A stretch of DNA of 64,000 nt from Halothiobacillus sp. (GTDB lineage Bacteria > Pseudomonadota > Gammaproteobacteria > Halothiobacillales > Halothiobacillaceae), in the NCBI GenBank assembly GCA_023255735.1, contig JAGDVP010000012.1, positions 1 through 64,000 of the forward strand. Direction: 5' to 3'. Shown one piece after another: positions 8,369 through 17,104 of this stretch. Positions within the stretch are counted from its first letter, which is position 1; every line of letters starts with the position of its first letter. The translations under genes and the position numbers were made by a program. The notes beneath the pieces were generated by a model that did not search any database, was not told the origin of the DNA, and saw only the letters and a program-made list of their open reading frames with translations.

Positions 8369-9180
8369 ACGATACCCCCGACATCTTAAAAAAAATCATC
8401 GCCCGTAAATTTGTCGAGGTGGCTGAGCGCCGCGCGCGGCAATCGATCGAAGCGTTGGCACGCCAAGCAGCCAGCAATGATGCGCCGCGCGGGTTTGTCG
8501 CCGCCTTGCGTGCCAAAATCAAGGCTGGGCAGGCGGCCGTCATTGCCGAAGTAAAAAAAGCCTCGCCGAGCCGCGGTGTGCTGCGCGAGCCCTTCAACCC
8601 CGCCGAAATTGCTGGCCAATATGAACGTGGCGGCGCTGCGTGTTTATCGGTGCTTACCGATCACGATTTCTTTCAAGGCCATGAGGATTATCTTGTGGCG
8701 GCGCGTGCGGCCTGCCGCCTGCCTGTGTTGCGCAAAGATTTTATGGTCGATGCCTATCAAGTGGTTGAAGCCCGCGCGCTGGCGGCCGATTGCATTTTGC
8801 TGATTGCCGCCGCGCTCACCGATCAAAAAATGGCCGAACTCCACCAACATGCCACCGATTGGGGCATGGATGTGTTGGTCGAGGTGCACGATGCCGCCGA
8901 GCTTGAGCGGGCTTTGGCGATGGGGATTAATCTTGTGGGCATCAATAACCGCGATTTGCGCAATTTCGAGGTGAGTTTAAATACCACGCTCGACTTATTG
9001 CCGCGCATTCCTGCGGATATTTTAGTGGTGACCGAAAGCGGCATCCTAACCCCCGCAGATGCACAGCGGATGCGCGAGCACCACGTGCATGCTTTTCTGG
9101 TGGGCGAGGCGTTCATGCGTGCCCCTGATCCGGGTATTGCCTTACGAAATTTGTTTGAAACCACAACTGATGGGGAGTAA
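8365..9180 (+). CDS. trpC: Indole-3-glycerol-phosphate synthase
   Basis: This TIM-barrel enzyme closes the indole ring from CdRP in tryptophan synthesis. The 271-residue sequence has the catalytic [11 protein letters not shown] (about residues 61-71), [24 protein letters not shown] and VTESGI, in the usual barrel order. It is a stand-alone IGPS, not fused to TrpF as in E. coli. The start codon overlaps the trpD stop. The osmC-family gene follows after 4 bases, which fits one transcript. Confidence 0.97.
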   Translation: MNDTPDILKKIIARKFVEVAERRARQSIEALARQAASNDAPRGFVAALRAKIKAGQAAVIAEVKKASPSRGVLREPFNPAEIAGQYERGGAACLSVLTDHDFFQGHEDYLVAARAACRLPVLRKDFMVDAYQVVEARALAADCILLIAAALTDQKMAELHQHATDWGMDVLVEVHDAAELERALAMGINLVGINNRDLRNFEVSLNTTLDLLPRIPADILVVTESGILTPADAQRMREHHVHAFLVGEAFMRAPDPGIALRNLFETTTDGE

Positions 9181-9184
9181 CACC

Positions 9185-9601
9185 ATGAAAGCACGCGTAA
9201 AATGGGTCGAGGGCATGGCTTTTATGGCCGAATCCGATAGCGGCCACGGGGTTATGATCGACGGCTCGCCCGATATTGGTGGGCGCAATCTCGGCGTGCG
9301 GCCGATGGAAATGGTGCTGATGGGTTTGGGCGGCTGCACCGCGATTGATGTGATGGTTATTTTGGGTAAACAGCGGCAGCCCGTCGAAGACTGCTGGATT
9401 GAGCTTAATGCTGAGCGCAGCGATATTCCCGCGCCGAAAGTGTTCACCAAAATTCACCTGCATTATGTGGTGAAAGGCACGGGGCTTGATCCGAAGCAAG
9501 TTGAGCGTGCGGTGAAACTTTCGTCCGAAAAATACTGCTCTGTTTCGGCCATGCTCAAAGACAAAGTCGATATGAGCTACGATTTTGAGGTTCGGGCGTA
9601 A
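9185..9601 (+). CDS. OsmC/YhfA-family protein
   Basis: The 138-residue protein has the OsmC fold pattern with two conserved cysteines, Cys51 in GLGGCTAIDV and Cys118 in SEKYCSVSA, which in the family reduce organic peroxides or other thiol-reactive compounds. The N-terminal beta part (VKWVEGMAFMAESDSGH) resembles the YhfA branch, whose physiological role is unclear. GGGGAG lies 8 bases before the ATG at 9185. It is 4 bases from trpC, so likely part of the trp transcript. In pseudomonads a related gene sits near trpC and crp, which makes this arrangement look ancestral (inference). It ends 3 bases before the opposed glcF gene. Confidence 0.85.
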   Translation: MKARVKWVEGMAFMAESDSGHGVMIDGSPDIGGRNLGVRPMEMVLMGLGGCTAIDVMVILGKQRQPVEDCWIELNAERSDIPAPKVFTKIHLHYVVKGTGLDPKQVERAVKLSSEKYCSVSAMLKDKVDMSYDFEVRA

Positions 9602-9604
9602 ACA

Positions 9605-10846
9605 CTAAGCCCCAACGCAACTTTGTGCCACCAATTCCACCGGATGCAACACAGGTTTGCCGAGCCCCGCCGCCAGATGCGTGGCGCAACCGATATTGGC
9701 GGAAACGACAACATCGGGCTTTAATGCCGCGACTTCAAGAAGTTTAGGCGTGCGCAAGGCAAAGGCTTGCTCTGGGAACATCAGCACATGCATGCCCGCA
9801 GCGCCGCAGCAGCGGTCGTTGCTGGATAGTGGCACGAGCTTAATGGCGGGGATTTTACGCAACAGCCGCTCGGTGCTGGTTGGGTTTTTCAGCACACGGG
9901 TTTGGCTGCACGGCAAATGAATCGCCACCGTGGCCGGATTCGGTGCGAGCTTTGGCCATAACTCATCGGGGCTGTTCGCCAGAAAATCGGTGATTTCAAC
10001 CACGGGCACGTCCCACGCTGCACGCTGCAACTCACCCGTGCACGCGGTTCCAATCACGATAATCGCAGTTAACGTGGGATCGGCAAAGATGCGCTGATTG
10101 TCAGTACGCAATGTCGCAGCTTGCGTTAAATCGCCGCCGTGTTGATGCATCGCGCCGCAGCACACTTGCGTTTTTGGCATGTGCACCGCGAAGCCTAAGG
10201 CGTTTAAAACCTGAATACTGGCACGCACCACATCGCTATTAAGCGATTCGCCGGTGCAGCCAATAAATAACCCCACTTTTTGCAATGACGAATTGAGTGG
10301 CGCGGGCTGCGTGTTAAATCGAAAGCGAGCGGGCAGCACGGGCGGTAGGGTTTGTGCCAACCGCCCGCCGAATCGCCGCACGAGGCCAAGAAGCCAAATT
10401 TTTTCAAAAAAGCGCAGCAGCGACCACAATCGGCCGAAGGTTTGCCGCTGGCTTAAAACGTAATCGCGCAGCCAACGCCAACGCGGCTCAGTGGCCTTGG
10501 GTGTGATGCTCTTAATCGAGCGTGCAAAATCGCGCGTCGCTAGTGCAGCGCGGGTTTGATCAATAATCGCACCATACTGCACAAGCGAAGGGCATACCGA
10601 TTCACACGCGCGGCAGGTGAGGCAAGCATCTAAATGGGCAACTACATCGGGCGTGGCGGCCAGATGCCCCTCGCTTAACCCTAAGGCCAAGCTAATGCGC
10701 CCGCGAGGGCCATCGGCTTCGTTACCCGTGCGTGCGAAGGTGGGGCAATGGGGCACGCAAATGCCGCACATCACGCATTCCAGGGCGTGCTGGCGGATTT
10801 GGGCTTTTAACTTGAGCGGGGGCTGTGCGTTGGATGTGGTGTTCAT
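9605..10846 (-). CDS. glcF: Glycolate oxidase iron-sulfur subunit (GlcF-like)
   Basis: GlcF carries electrons from the flavin subunits of glycolate dehydrogenase toward the membrane quinone pool. The 413-residue length fits the family (407 in E. coli). Two ferredoxin-type clusters are visible, with Cys24/27/30/34 and Cys75/78/81/85, followed by two CCG domains of the heterodisulfide-reductase type (CCGAMHQHGG and CCGAAGMHVLMFPE). No glcD or glcE lies next to it, so its flavin partners must be encoded elsewhere or it may serve a related 2-hydroxyacid dehydrogenase. I chose the ATG at 10846; a TTG 30 bases upstream is less likely. The gene is monocistronic here. Confidence 0.85.
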   Translation of the reverse strand: MNTTSNAQPPLKLKAQIRQHALECVMCGICVPHCPTFARTGNEADGPRGRISLALGLSEGHLAATPDVVAHLDACLTCRACESVCPSLVQYGAIIDQTRAALATRDFARSIKSITPKATEPRWRWLRDYVLSQRQTFGRLWSLLRFFEKIWLLGLVRRFGGRLAQTLPPVLPARFRFNTQPAPLNSSLQKVGLFIGCTGESLNSDVVRASIQVLNALGFAVHMPKTQVCCGAMHQHGGDLTQAATLRTDNQRIFADPTLTAIIVIGTACTGELQRAAWDVPVVEITDFLANSPDELWPKLAPNPATVAIHLPCSQTRVLKNPTSTERLLRKIPAIKLVPLSSNDRCCGAAGMHVLMFPEQAFALRTPKLLEVAALKPDVVVSANIGCATHLAAGLGKPVLHPVELVAQSCVGA

Positions 10847-10912
10847 AGCGGCATCAAAGCATGCGGTTAGGTGCAAGGCAAGTCACGATAACGCGGGTGA
10901 TTTTAGAAGTGT

Positions 10913-11006
10913 TTGCATTGTTAGTGCATTAGTGTATTCTAATGTCGTTAATTGCTGATTTCCTTTGGTGGTTCTAGTTGCCGGTGCTTGCACCGGCTCT
11001 TTTTTG
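10913..11006 (+). ncRNA. Candidate small RNA: promoter plus intrinsic terminator with no ORF between
   Basis: A plausible sigma-70 promoter, TTGCAT (10913-10918), 16 bases, TATTCT (10935-10940), faces right. About 40 bases after the expected start lies a strong terminator: GCCGGTG (10980-10986), a CTTG loop, CACCGGC (10991-10997), then TCTTTTTT. The predicted RNA is about 60 nt, roughly 10947-11006. No plus-strand gene precedes this terminator (glcF diverges to the left), and rpmB has its own promoter beyond it, so it is not a normal gene end. It could be a small regulatory RNA or a remnant leader. Only sequence signals support it. Confidence 0.4.
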
Positions 11007-11057
11007 CCCGCAATTTTTTCAAAATATGGAAATTAAGTTTTTGGCGCACAGCGCTAC

Positions 11058-11086
11058 TTGTCAGCGGTTTAAAATTCCGCTAGTAT
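11058..11086 (+). promoter_or_regulatory. Predicted sigma-70 promoter of rpmB-rpmG
   Basis: TTGTCA at 11058-11063 and TAGTAT at 11081-11086 are separated by exactly 17 bases, 48 bases before the rpmB start codon. It lies downstream of the terminator at 10980-11006, so the ribosomal genes can be transcribed independently of that upstream signal. Confidence 0.6.
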
Positions 11087-11133
11087 CTCGCGCCTTTGAA
11101 TGCTATTGAGCGTCCGATTTTTAGGAGAATCCC

Positions 11134-11370
11134 ATGGCCAGAGTCTGCCAAGTCACCGGCAAACGTCCTGCCGTTGGCAACAACGTATCGCATGCGAACA
11201 ACAAAACCCGTCGTCGCTTTCTGCCAAATCTGCAACACAAACGGTTTTGGGTAGAAAGCGAAGGTCGTTTTGTTAGCCTGCGCGTATCAACAAACGCGAT
11301 CCGTACCATTGATAAATTAGGTATTGATGTGGTTTTAGCTGATCTGCGCGCACGCGGTGAAAAGTTTTAA
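11134..11370 (+). CDS. rpmB: 50S ribosomal protein L28
   Basis: A 78-residue ribosomal protein, the same length as in E. coli and alignable throughout: [45 protein letters not shown]. It is a component of the large subunit, near the peptidyl-tRNA site. TAGGAGAA precedes the ATG. rpmG follows after 68 bases, the conserved bacterial pair. Confidence 0.98.
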   Translation: MARVCQVTGKRPAVGNNVSHANNKTRRRFLPNLQHKRFWVESEGRFVSLRVSTNAIRTIDKLGIDVVLADLRARGEKF

Positions 11371-11426
11371 TTTGTACTTTATTAACTTGAATTTTGTTCG
11401 GTGGGTTAAGTTGTGCTCATCGATAA

Positions 11427-11594
<168 letters not shown>

Positions 11595-11648
11595 ATTCAA
11601 TTTTCTGACTTCGACGGGTTCGGCGTCTCAAATTGTGTTTATTTGCAT

Positions 11649-11680
11649 ACCCGCCACGGGTTGACTGTGGCGGGTTTTTT
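11649..11680 (+). terminator. Rho-independent terminator after rpmBG
   Basis: ACCCGCCAC (11649-11657) pairs with GTGGCGGGT (11667-11675) over a 9-base loop, followed directly by a run of T. It lies 54 bases after the rpmG stop and before mutM. Confidence 0.9.
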
Positions 11681-11705
11681 GTTTTAGGTTGTTGGATGAT
11701 TATTG

Positions 11706-12524
11706 ATGCCTGAGTTGCCTGAAGTAGAAACAACCCGTCGGGGGATTGAGCCGCATGTGTTGGGCCTTAAGATAAGCCGCGTGGTTGTGCATGATCCCCG
11801 CTTGCGTTGGCCTGTGCGTGATGACTTACCGCAATGGCTGGTTAACCGCCGCATTGAAGCCGTGGAGCGGCGTTCAAAATACGTATTGCTTCGCTTTGAA
11901 AACGATGAGCGATTATTAATTCATTTAGGCATGTCGGGTAGTTTGCGTCTGGTGGCGCCGGGCACGCATAAGAAAAAGCACGATCATGTTGAAATTACTT
12001 TCGAGAATGACACTACCTTGCGGTATCACGATCCGCGGCGGTTTGGCGCACTGCTCACCGATCATGTGGCAACGCCGCATGCGCGATTGCAGGGCTTGGG
12101 GCCTGAGCCTTTAACGCCGGAATTTTCAAAAGAGTATTTGATTGCGCAATTACGCGGGCGCAAAACACCGATTAAGCCCCTGTTAATGAATGCGGCCATT
12201 GTGGTGGGCGTGGGGAATATCTACGCGAATGAAGCAGGATTTTTGGCGCGGATTCATCCGATGCGGCCGGCAAATACTTTAAACCCTAGCGAGGTGGCGA
12301 GGTTGGTTGCCGTTATTAAAGATGTGTTAGCGCGGGCGATTGAGCAAGGCGGCACTACGCTTCGCGATTTTGTGCAGCAAGATGGGCAGCCTGGCTATTT
12401 TAAGCAAACCTTGGCAGTGTATGACCGGAGTGGCGCTCCTTGCTTGCAGTGTGGCACGCCCATTGTGCGTTGTGTTCAGGCGCAGCGGGCGACCTATTTT
12501 TGCCCAGTCTGCCAGCCCATTTAA
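11706..12524 (+). CDS. mutM: Formamidopyrimidine-DNA glycosylase
   Basis: This base-excision-repair enzyme removes 8-oxoguanine and FaPy lesions and nicks the strand. The 272-residue protein begins MPELPEVETTRRG; after Met removal Pro2 is the Schiff-base nucleophile and Glu3 the catalytic acid. A Lys in RRSKYVLL, the HLGMSGSLR loop, VGVGNIYANEAGF of the H2TH motif and a C-terminal zinc finger (CLQCGTPIVRC to CPVC) are all present. An in-frame TTG directly before the ATG is unlikely to be used because the N-terminal proline position is essential. No Shine-Dalgarno is strong here. Confidence 0.97.
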   Translation: MPELPEVETTRRGIEPHVLGLKISRVVVHDPRLRWPVRDDLPQWLVNRRIEAVERRSKYVLLRFENDERLLIHLGMSGSLRLVAPGTHKKKHDHVEITFENDTTLRYHDPRRFGALLTDHVATPHARLQGLGPEPLTPEFSKEYLIAQLRGRKTPIKPLLMNAAIVVGVGNIYANEAGFLARIHPMRPANTLNPSEVARLVAVIKDVLARAIEQGGTTLRDFVQQDGQPGYFKQTLAVYDRSGAPCLQCGTPIVRCVQAQRATYFCPVCQPI

Positions 12525-12546
12525 GGCCCTAGCTTTTCGATTTGAC

Positions 12547-12574
12547 TTGACATTCGCGCCGATCGTGGCAGAAT
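12547..12574 (+). promoter_or_regulatory. Predicted sigma-70 promoter of rpsT
   Basis: A consensus TTGACA at 12547-12552 is followed after 16 bases by CAGAAT at 12569-12574, 66 bases before the rpsT start. The -35 box is perfect and the -10 box matches at four of six positions. Confidence 0.55.
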
Positions 12575-12640
12575 CACGCGCCTTGAAAACGATTCACCCA
12601 AACAAGATTTATTTAATACACGATTTGAGGAGTTTGATCC

Positions 12641-12913
12641 GTGGCAAATACCGCACAAGCTAAAAAGCGCGTTCGTCAGGCGGAACAAGCCCGTCAGCGC
12701 AACATGGCCTTACGTACCCGTGTTCGTACCGAATACAAGAAAGTGCTGAAAGCCATTGCTACCGGCAGCGTTGAGCAGGCTAAAGCGGCCTACCAAGGCG
12801 CGCAACCGGTGATTGATGGCATGGTTAACAAAGGTATTCTGGCTAAAAATACGGCAGCACGTCGTAAGTCAACCTTAGTAAGACGCATTAAAGCGTTATC
12901 CCTCGCCGCTTAA
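12641..12913 (+). CDS. rpsT: 30S ribosomal protein S20
   Basis: The 90-residue, very basic protein starts ANTAQAKKRVRQAEQAR and carries the family NTAARRKSTLVRRIKAL end. It is a primary 16S rRNA binder in the small subunit. Translation starts at GTG with a strong GAGGAG 9 bases upstream. A non-ATG start is notable because E. coli S20 uses UUG as part of autoregulation; similar control here is an inference. It is a single-gene unit with its own promoter and terminator. Confidence 0.97.
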   Translation: MANTAQAKKRVRQAEQARQRNMALRTRVRTEYKKVLKAIATGSVEQAKAAYQGAQPVIDGMVNKGILAKNTAARRKSTLVRRIKALSLAA

Positions 12914-12928
12914 GTCTAGGCTTTAGAT

Positions 12929-12959
12929 AAAAAACCCCGCTTGGATGCGGGGTTTTTTT
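12929..12959 (+). terminator. Rho-independent terminator after rpsT
   Basis: AAAAACCCCGC pairs with GCGGGGTTTTT across a TTGGAT loop, followed by more T. The A-run before the stem means it could also act on leftward transcripts from pyrE, whose stop lies 49 bases to the right. Confidence 0.9.
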
Positions 12960-13008
12960 ATGGGGTTATCCCGCTTTGACGGATGTTAAAGCGGGAATTC
13001 GTTAATTT

Positions 13009-13656
13009 TTAGATCGAAATGCCATATTGGGCGCGGTAGGCGTGCATCTGGTCGCGCACCATTGATAAGCTCGCACTATCCTCGCAATAGGCAATTAAAT
13101 CATCTAAGCAGGCAATGGTGATGACGTTGAGCGTGTAATCGCGCTCCAGTTCACCAATCGCTGAGAGCGCCGTTTGGCCGCGCTCTTGTCGATCCATCAT
13201 GACGGTTACGCCGACGGCGCTGGCGCCCGCCGCGTGAATTAAGTCTAACGATTCTCGAATGGCAGTACCCGCGGTAATCACATCATCAATAATCAGCACC
13301 CTTCCTGTGAGCGGCGCGCCAACTAAACTGCCGCCTTCGCCATGATCTTTGGCTTCTTTGCGATTAAACACCCACGGAATCGCTCGGCCGGTTTTTTCGG
13401 CAAGCGCGATGCTGGTTGCGGCAGCCAGCGGAATGCCTTTGTAGGCAGGACCAAAGAGCACATCAAATTCAAGGCCTGAAGCAATGATGGCATCGGCGTA
13501 AAAGCGCCCGATTGCCCCCAAGGCTTGGCCGGTTGAAAAAGCCCCAGCATTAAAAAAATACGGGCTTATGCGCCCTGATTTCAAGGTGAATTCACCAAAT
13601 TTCAAGGCATTGTGCTCAAGCGCAAATTGAATAAATTTTTGAGAACGGTCGGTCAC
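13009..13656 (-). CDS. pyrE: Orotate phosphoribosyltransferase
   Basis: The enzyme makes orotidine 5'-phosphate from orotate and PRPP in pyrimidine synthesis. Its 215 residues match the family (213 in E. coli). The N-terminal [32 protein letters not shown] and the PRPP-binding [13 protein letters not shown] are diagnostic. It starts with GTG and has AAGGA 7 bases upstream, so the GTG is well supported. It stands alone between two terminators. Confidence 0.97.
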   Translation of the reverse strand: MTDRSQKFIQFALEHNALKFGEFTLKSGRISPYFFNAGAFSTGQALGAIGRFYADAIIASGLEFDVLFGPAYKGIPLAAATSIALAEKTGRAIPWVFNRKEAKDHGEGGSLVGAPLTGRVLIIDDVITAGTAIRESLDLIHAAGASAVGVTVMMDRQERGQTALSAIGELERDYTLNVITIACLDDLIAYCEDSASLSMVRDQMHAYRAQYGISI

Positions 13657-13734
13657 AGCGATTCCTTAGACGGGGCGGATTGAATGAGGGCTGATTTTGC
13701 CAGAAATTTGGCCGAAAACCCGAAGGCGCGTTAA

Positions 13735-13761
13735 AAAAGCCCGCACAACGGGCGGGCTTTT
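13735..13761. terminator. Bidirectional terminator between pyrE and clpB
   Basis: AAAAGCCCGC (13735-13744) and GCGGGCTTTT (13752-13761) form a perfect 10-bp stem with A- and T-runs on either side. It lies upstream of pyrE and downstream of the leftward clpB gene, so it most likely ends the clpB transcript. Confidence 0.75.
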
Positions 13762-13844
13762 GGGATGGGTTGGACACAAGGTTCTATTCACAAAGCCACT
13801 TCATCGGCCAAGCAAGCTGCTTGAGGTGAGCGCGGCTCGGTGCC

Positions 13845-16424
13845 TCAGCTTAAAACAAGCTGCTCGCCTTTGGCATCAATGTGAATGGTGGCACCGGGCA
13901 AATAGACGCCTTTCAATATCGCTTGAGCTAAAGTGTTTTCGAGCATTTGCTGAATGGCTCGTTTGAGGGGGCGGGCGCCATACACGGGATCAAACCCCGA
14001 CTCGCCGAGTAAATCGAGCGCCTCAATGGTTAACTCTAGGTGCAGATCGCGCGCACTTAGGCGATGGCGCAGGGCGTCGATTTGAATATCCACAATTTGG
14101 CGAATTTGCGCCCGCCCGAGTGGATGGAATACCACCACTTCATCAATGCGGTTAATAAATTCTGGTCTGAAATGTCCGCCCACAACCTCCATGACCGCCG
14201 CTTTCATGGCATCGTAATCATTTGATTCAGCCATTTCTTGGATGCGATGCGAGCCTAAGTTCGAGGTCATCACGATCACCGTGTTGCGAAAATCGACCGT
14301 ACGCCCTTGGCCATCGGTTAGGCGGCCATCATCGAGCACTTGCAGAAGCACGTTGAACACATCGGGATGCGCTTTTTCGACCTCATCGAGCAAAATCACG
14401 CTGTAGGGTTTGCGCCGCACAAGTTCGGTTAAATACCCGCCTTCTTCGTAGCCCACATAGCCTGGTGGCGCACCGATTAGGCGGGCAACCGAATGTTTTT
14501 CCATAAATTCGCTCATATCGATGCGCACCATGGCATCTTCACTATCGAATAAAAAGGCAGCCAGTGCTTTGGTGAGCTCCGTTTTACCCACGCCGGTGGG
14601 ACCTAAAAACAAAAACGAGCCATTGGGTCGATTGGGGTCAGAAAGCCCAGCGCGCGAGCGACGAATCGCATCGGCGACGGCTTTGACCGCCTCAGCTTGC
14701 CCCACCACCCGCGCGGCGAGCGCTTCTTCCATGCGCAACAATTTGTCTTTTTCGCCTTCGAGCATTTTAGCGACCGGGATGCCCGTGGCGCGCGCCACCA
14801 CTTCAGCAATTTCTTCCTCGCCCACTTTATTGCGCAGCAAACGCGGGGCGGTTTCAGATTGTTCTGCCGATTGTGCTTGCAAAAGTTGCCGTTCTAATTC
14901 GGGGATACGGCCATATTGCAATTCAGACATGCGCCCCAAATCGCCGGCGCGCCGCGCGGTTTCAAAATCAATGCGGGCTGAATCGAGCAGTTCTTTGATT
15001 TTGGCGCTGCCTTCGACTTGAAGTTTTTCAGCCTTCCAAATTTCCTCAAGCGCGCTGAATTCGCGTGACAATCGCTCGATTTGTTCTTCTAAATCCGCCA
15101 AGCGCTTGCGGCTGGCTTCATCGGATTCTTTTTTAAGGGCGACTTGCTCGATTTTGAGTTGAATTAAGCGTCGCTCCAGCCGATCCATTTCCTCAGGCTT
15201 AGAGTCAATCTCCATGCGCAGACGCGAACCCGCTTCATCAATTAAATCAATTGCTTTATCCGGCAGTTGGCGGTCGGTCACATAGCGGTGTGATAACGTG
15301 GCGGCTGCCACAATGGCCGGATCGGTGATTTCAATACCGTGGTGCACTTCATAGCGCTCTTTCAGGCCGCGCAGAATGGCAATGGTATCTGCCACGCTGG
15401 GCTCATCAACCAACACTTTTTGAAAGCGCCGCTCAAGGGCGGCATCTTTTTCGATGTATTGGCGGTATTCATCTAAGGTGGTTGCGCCGATGCAGTGCAA
15501 CTCGCCGCGCGCCAAGGCGGGTTTGAGCATATTGCCCGCATCCATGGCGCCTTCACTCTTGCCGGCGCCCACCATGGTGTGAATTTCATCGATGAATAAA
15601 ATAACGCGGCCTTCTTGCTTGGCCACATCGTTTAACACGCCCTTCAAACGCTCTTCGAAATCGCCGCGAAATTTCGCACCCGCTAACAATGCGCCCATAT
15701 CGAGGGAGAGCACGCGCTTGTTTTTGAGATTTTCCGGCACCTCGCCATTCACGATGCGTTGTGCCAGCCCTTCGACAATCGCGGTTTTACCGACGCCGGG
15801 CTCGCCAATCAGTACCGGGTTGTTTTTGGTGCGGCGCTGCAGCACTTGGATGGCGCGGCGGATTTCTTCATCGCGACCAATCACCGGATCAAGCTTGCCC
15901 GCCTCGGCGCGAGCGGTCAAATCAATGCTATATTTTTCAAGTGCTTGACGGGATTCTTCGGCATTGGCATCATTCACCGATTGCCCGCCCCGCAGGGTGT
16001 CCACCGCGCGGGTTAATGCACCCTTGCTGGCACCCGCTTTGCGAAGCAACTCCCCCAAAGCGCTTTTATCCTCAACGGCGGCTAAGACGAATAACTCACT
16101 GGAAATAAATTGATCTTTGCGTTGTTGGGCGAGTTTATCAGTCACATTCAGCAGGCGCGATAAATCGTTGGAAATGTGTACCTCACCTGCCGGCGCGCCT
16201 GAAACCGACGGCAAATGATCCATCATTTCACCCAATTGCGAGCGCAACAAACCTATGTTGACATCCGATTGCGCGAGCAAATGACGCACGGTGCCGCCTT
16301 CTTGATCCAGCAGCGCCGTGAATAAATGCACCGGTTCGATAAATTGATGATCGCGCCCTACCGCAAGCGATTGGGCATCGGCCAAGGCCATTTGAAATTT
16401 AGCGGTTAATTTGTCCATTCTCAT
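13845..16424 (-). CDS. clpB: ATP-dependent disaggregase ClpB
   Basis: ClpB is a hexameric AAA+ chaperone that, with DnaK, pulls proteins out of heat-induced aggregates. The 859-residue length is typical (857 in E. coli). The N-terminal Clp repeats ([28 protein letters not shown]) are followed by the first AAA+ module ([18 protein letters not shown]), a long charged coiled-coil middle domain (about 410-525, rich in [10 protein letters not shown]-type helices), and the second module ([22 protein letters not shown]). It starts at ATG 16424; a second ATG at 16418 is also possible. A sigma-32-like promoter lies upstream, and the transcript is closed near 13735. Confidence 0.98.
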   Translation of the reverse strand: MRMDKLTAKFQMALADAQSLAVGRDHQFIEPVHLFTALLDQEGGTVRHLLAQSDVNIGLLRSQLGEMMDHLPSVSGAPAGEVHISNDLSRLLNVTDKLAQQRKDQFISSELFVLAAVEDKSALGELLRKAGASKGALTRAVDTLRGGQSVNDANAEESRQALEKYSIDLTARAEAGKLDPVIGRDEEIRRAIQVLQRRTKNNPVLIGEPGVGKTAIVEGLAQRIVNGEVPENLKNKRVLSLDMGALLAGAKFRGDFEERLKGVLNDVAKQEGRVILFIDEIHTMVGAGKSEGAMDAGNMLKPALARGELHCIGATTLDEYRQYIEKDAALERRFQKVLVDEPSVADTIAILRGLKERYEVHHGIEITDPAIVAAATLSHRYVTDRQLPDKAIDLIDEAGSRLRMEIDSKPEEMDRLERRLIQLKIEQVALKKESDEASRKRLADLEEQIERLSREFSALEEIWKAEKLQVEGSAKIKELLDSARIDFETARRAGDLGRMSELQYGRIPELERQLLQAQSAEQSETAPRLLRNKVGEEEIAEVVARATGIPVAKMLEGEKDKLLRMEEALAARVVGQAEAVKAVADAIRRSRAGLSDPNRPNGSFLFLGPTGVGKTELTKALAAFLFDSEDAMVRIDMSEFMEKHSVARLIGAPPGYVGYEEGGYLTELVRRKPYSVILLDEVEKAHPDVFNVLLQVLDDGRLTDGQGRTVDFRNTVIVMTSNLGSHRIQEMAESNDYDAMKAAVMEVVGGHFRPEFINRIDEVVVFHPLGRAQIRQIVDIQIDALRHRLSARDLHLELTIEALDLLGESGFDPVYGARPLKRAIQQMLENTLAQAILKGVYLPGATIHIDAKGEQLVLS

Positions 16425-16489
16425 AATGAATACAGCCTCATGAAGTGACGGGTGATAGCTTGGGTGTTGCTCGGTTCTTAGAGAGGGTT

Positions 16490-16515
16490 ATGACGGCGAT
16501 TTGCATAAATTCAAG
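16490..16515 (-). promoter_or_regulatory. Candidate sigma-32 heat-shock promoter of clpB
   Basis: Read leftward, CTTGAA (16515-16510) is separated by 14 bases from CGTCAT (16495-16490). The first is a perfect heat-shock -35 core; the second matches four of six positions of CCCCAT. Transcription would begin about 60 bases before the clpB start, consistent with heat-shock control in related bacteria. Confidence 0.5.
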
Positions 16516-16634
16516 AATAAACCCCGATATTTATTGGGTAATAATTCTGGGTAATTTGCTCTAGTATTATTTGGGTTTTGTTATTACAATCCTTAATGCA
16601 CCATAAGTTCAACGCTTTCTTTGAGGCTCGCTCC

Positions 16635-17039
16635 ATGCAAAAAACGCATTTTGATGAAAAATATCCAGTTTTTGAGATCGAAATTCCTAAAACGCAAACC
16701 ACTGCCACCTCTGCCGGCGATTTAATCGCCCGCTTGAAGGCCGACATTGATGCGCATCCCAGCGTCGCTTTTATTGCGACATTTGATCATTATGCCCACA
16801 CCAAGAGCTTGCCTATGGGCGAGGTGGCTGAAGAAATTATTGCGGCTCAAAATATTGTTTTCTGTTTTGGCGTTAAATTGCCCAAAAACCCCCGTGTGAT
16901 GGCGGTTCGCCCCCGTTCGATTGGGGTAACTGAGTTTGCCGATCATTTTGTCGTTAACTTTATGGAGCCACCCATGCCCATTGCCACCATGGCAATGGAG
17001 GGCTGGGTTAAAGCATTGCGCGACCGTCCCGCCGCCTAA
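16635..17039 (+). CDS. Conserved hypothetical protein (DUF6858-like)
   Basis: The 134-residue cytoplasmic protein begins MQKTHFDEKYPVFEIEI and contains IATFDHYAHTKSLPMGE, IVFCFGVKLP and VMAVRPRSIGV. I recall such proteins in sulfur-oxidising and epsilonproteobacterial genomes, grouped as DUF6858; the name is from memory and no function is known. A conserved DHYAHTK motif and one cysteine in VFCFG are the obvious candidates for an active or binding site. GAGG lies 9 bases before the ATG at 16635. Upstream in-frame starts would add a poorly conserved extension. It diverges from clpB and has its own terminator. Confidence 0.7.
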   Translation: MQKTHFDEKYPVFEIEIPKTQTTATSAGDLIARLKADIDAHPSVAFIATFDHYAHTKSLPMGEVAEEIIAAQNIVFCFGVKLPKNPRVMAVRPRSIGVTEFADHFVVNFMEPPMPIATMAMEGWVKALRDRPAA

Positions 17040-17052
17040 TTTTTGACAAATC

Positions 17053-17096
17053 AAAATGCCTGCTCGCCTTTAACAGGCTGGGTAGGCATTTTTTTG
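17053..17096 (+). terminator. Rho-independent terminator after the DUF6858-like gene
   Basis: AATGCCT (17055-17061) pairs with AGGCATT (17084-17090). An inner GCCT/AGGC pair extends the stem, and seven T follow. It begins 14 bases after the stop codon. Confidence 0.8.
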
Positions 17097-17104
17097 GCTG
17101 GGTA

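Noticed and set aside
8456-8461. TGGCAC inside trpC, a sigma-54 -24 half-site
   Set aside because: It lies within a coding region and lacks the -12 TTGC element at proper distance.
12452-12457. TGGCAC near the end of mutM
   Set aside because: The -12 position reads TTGTG, not TTGC, and it is within the zinc-finger coding region.
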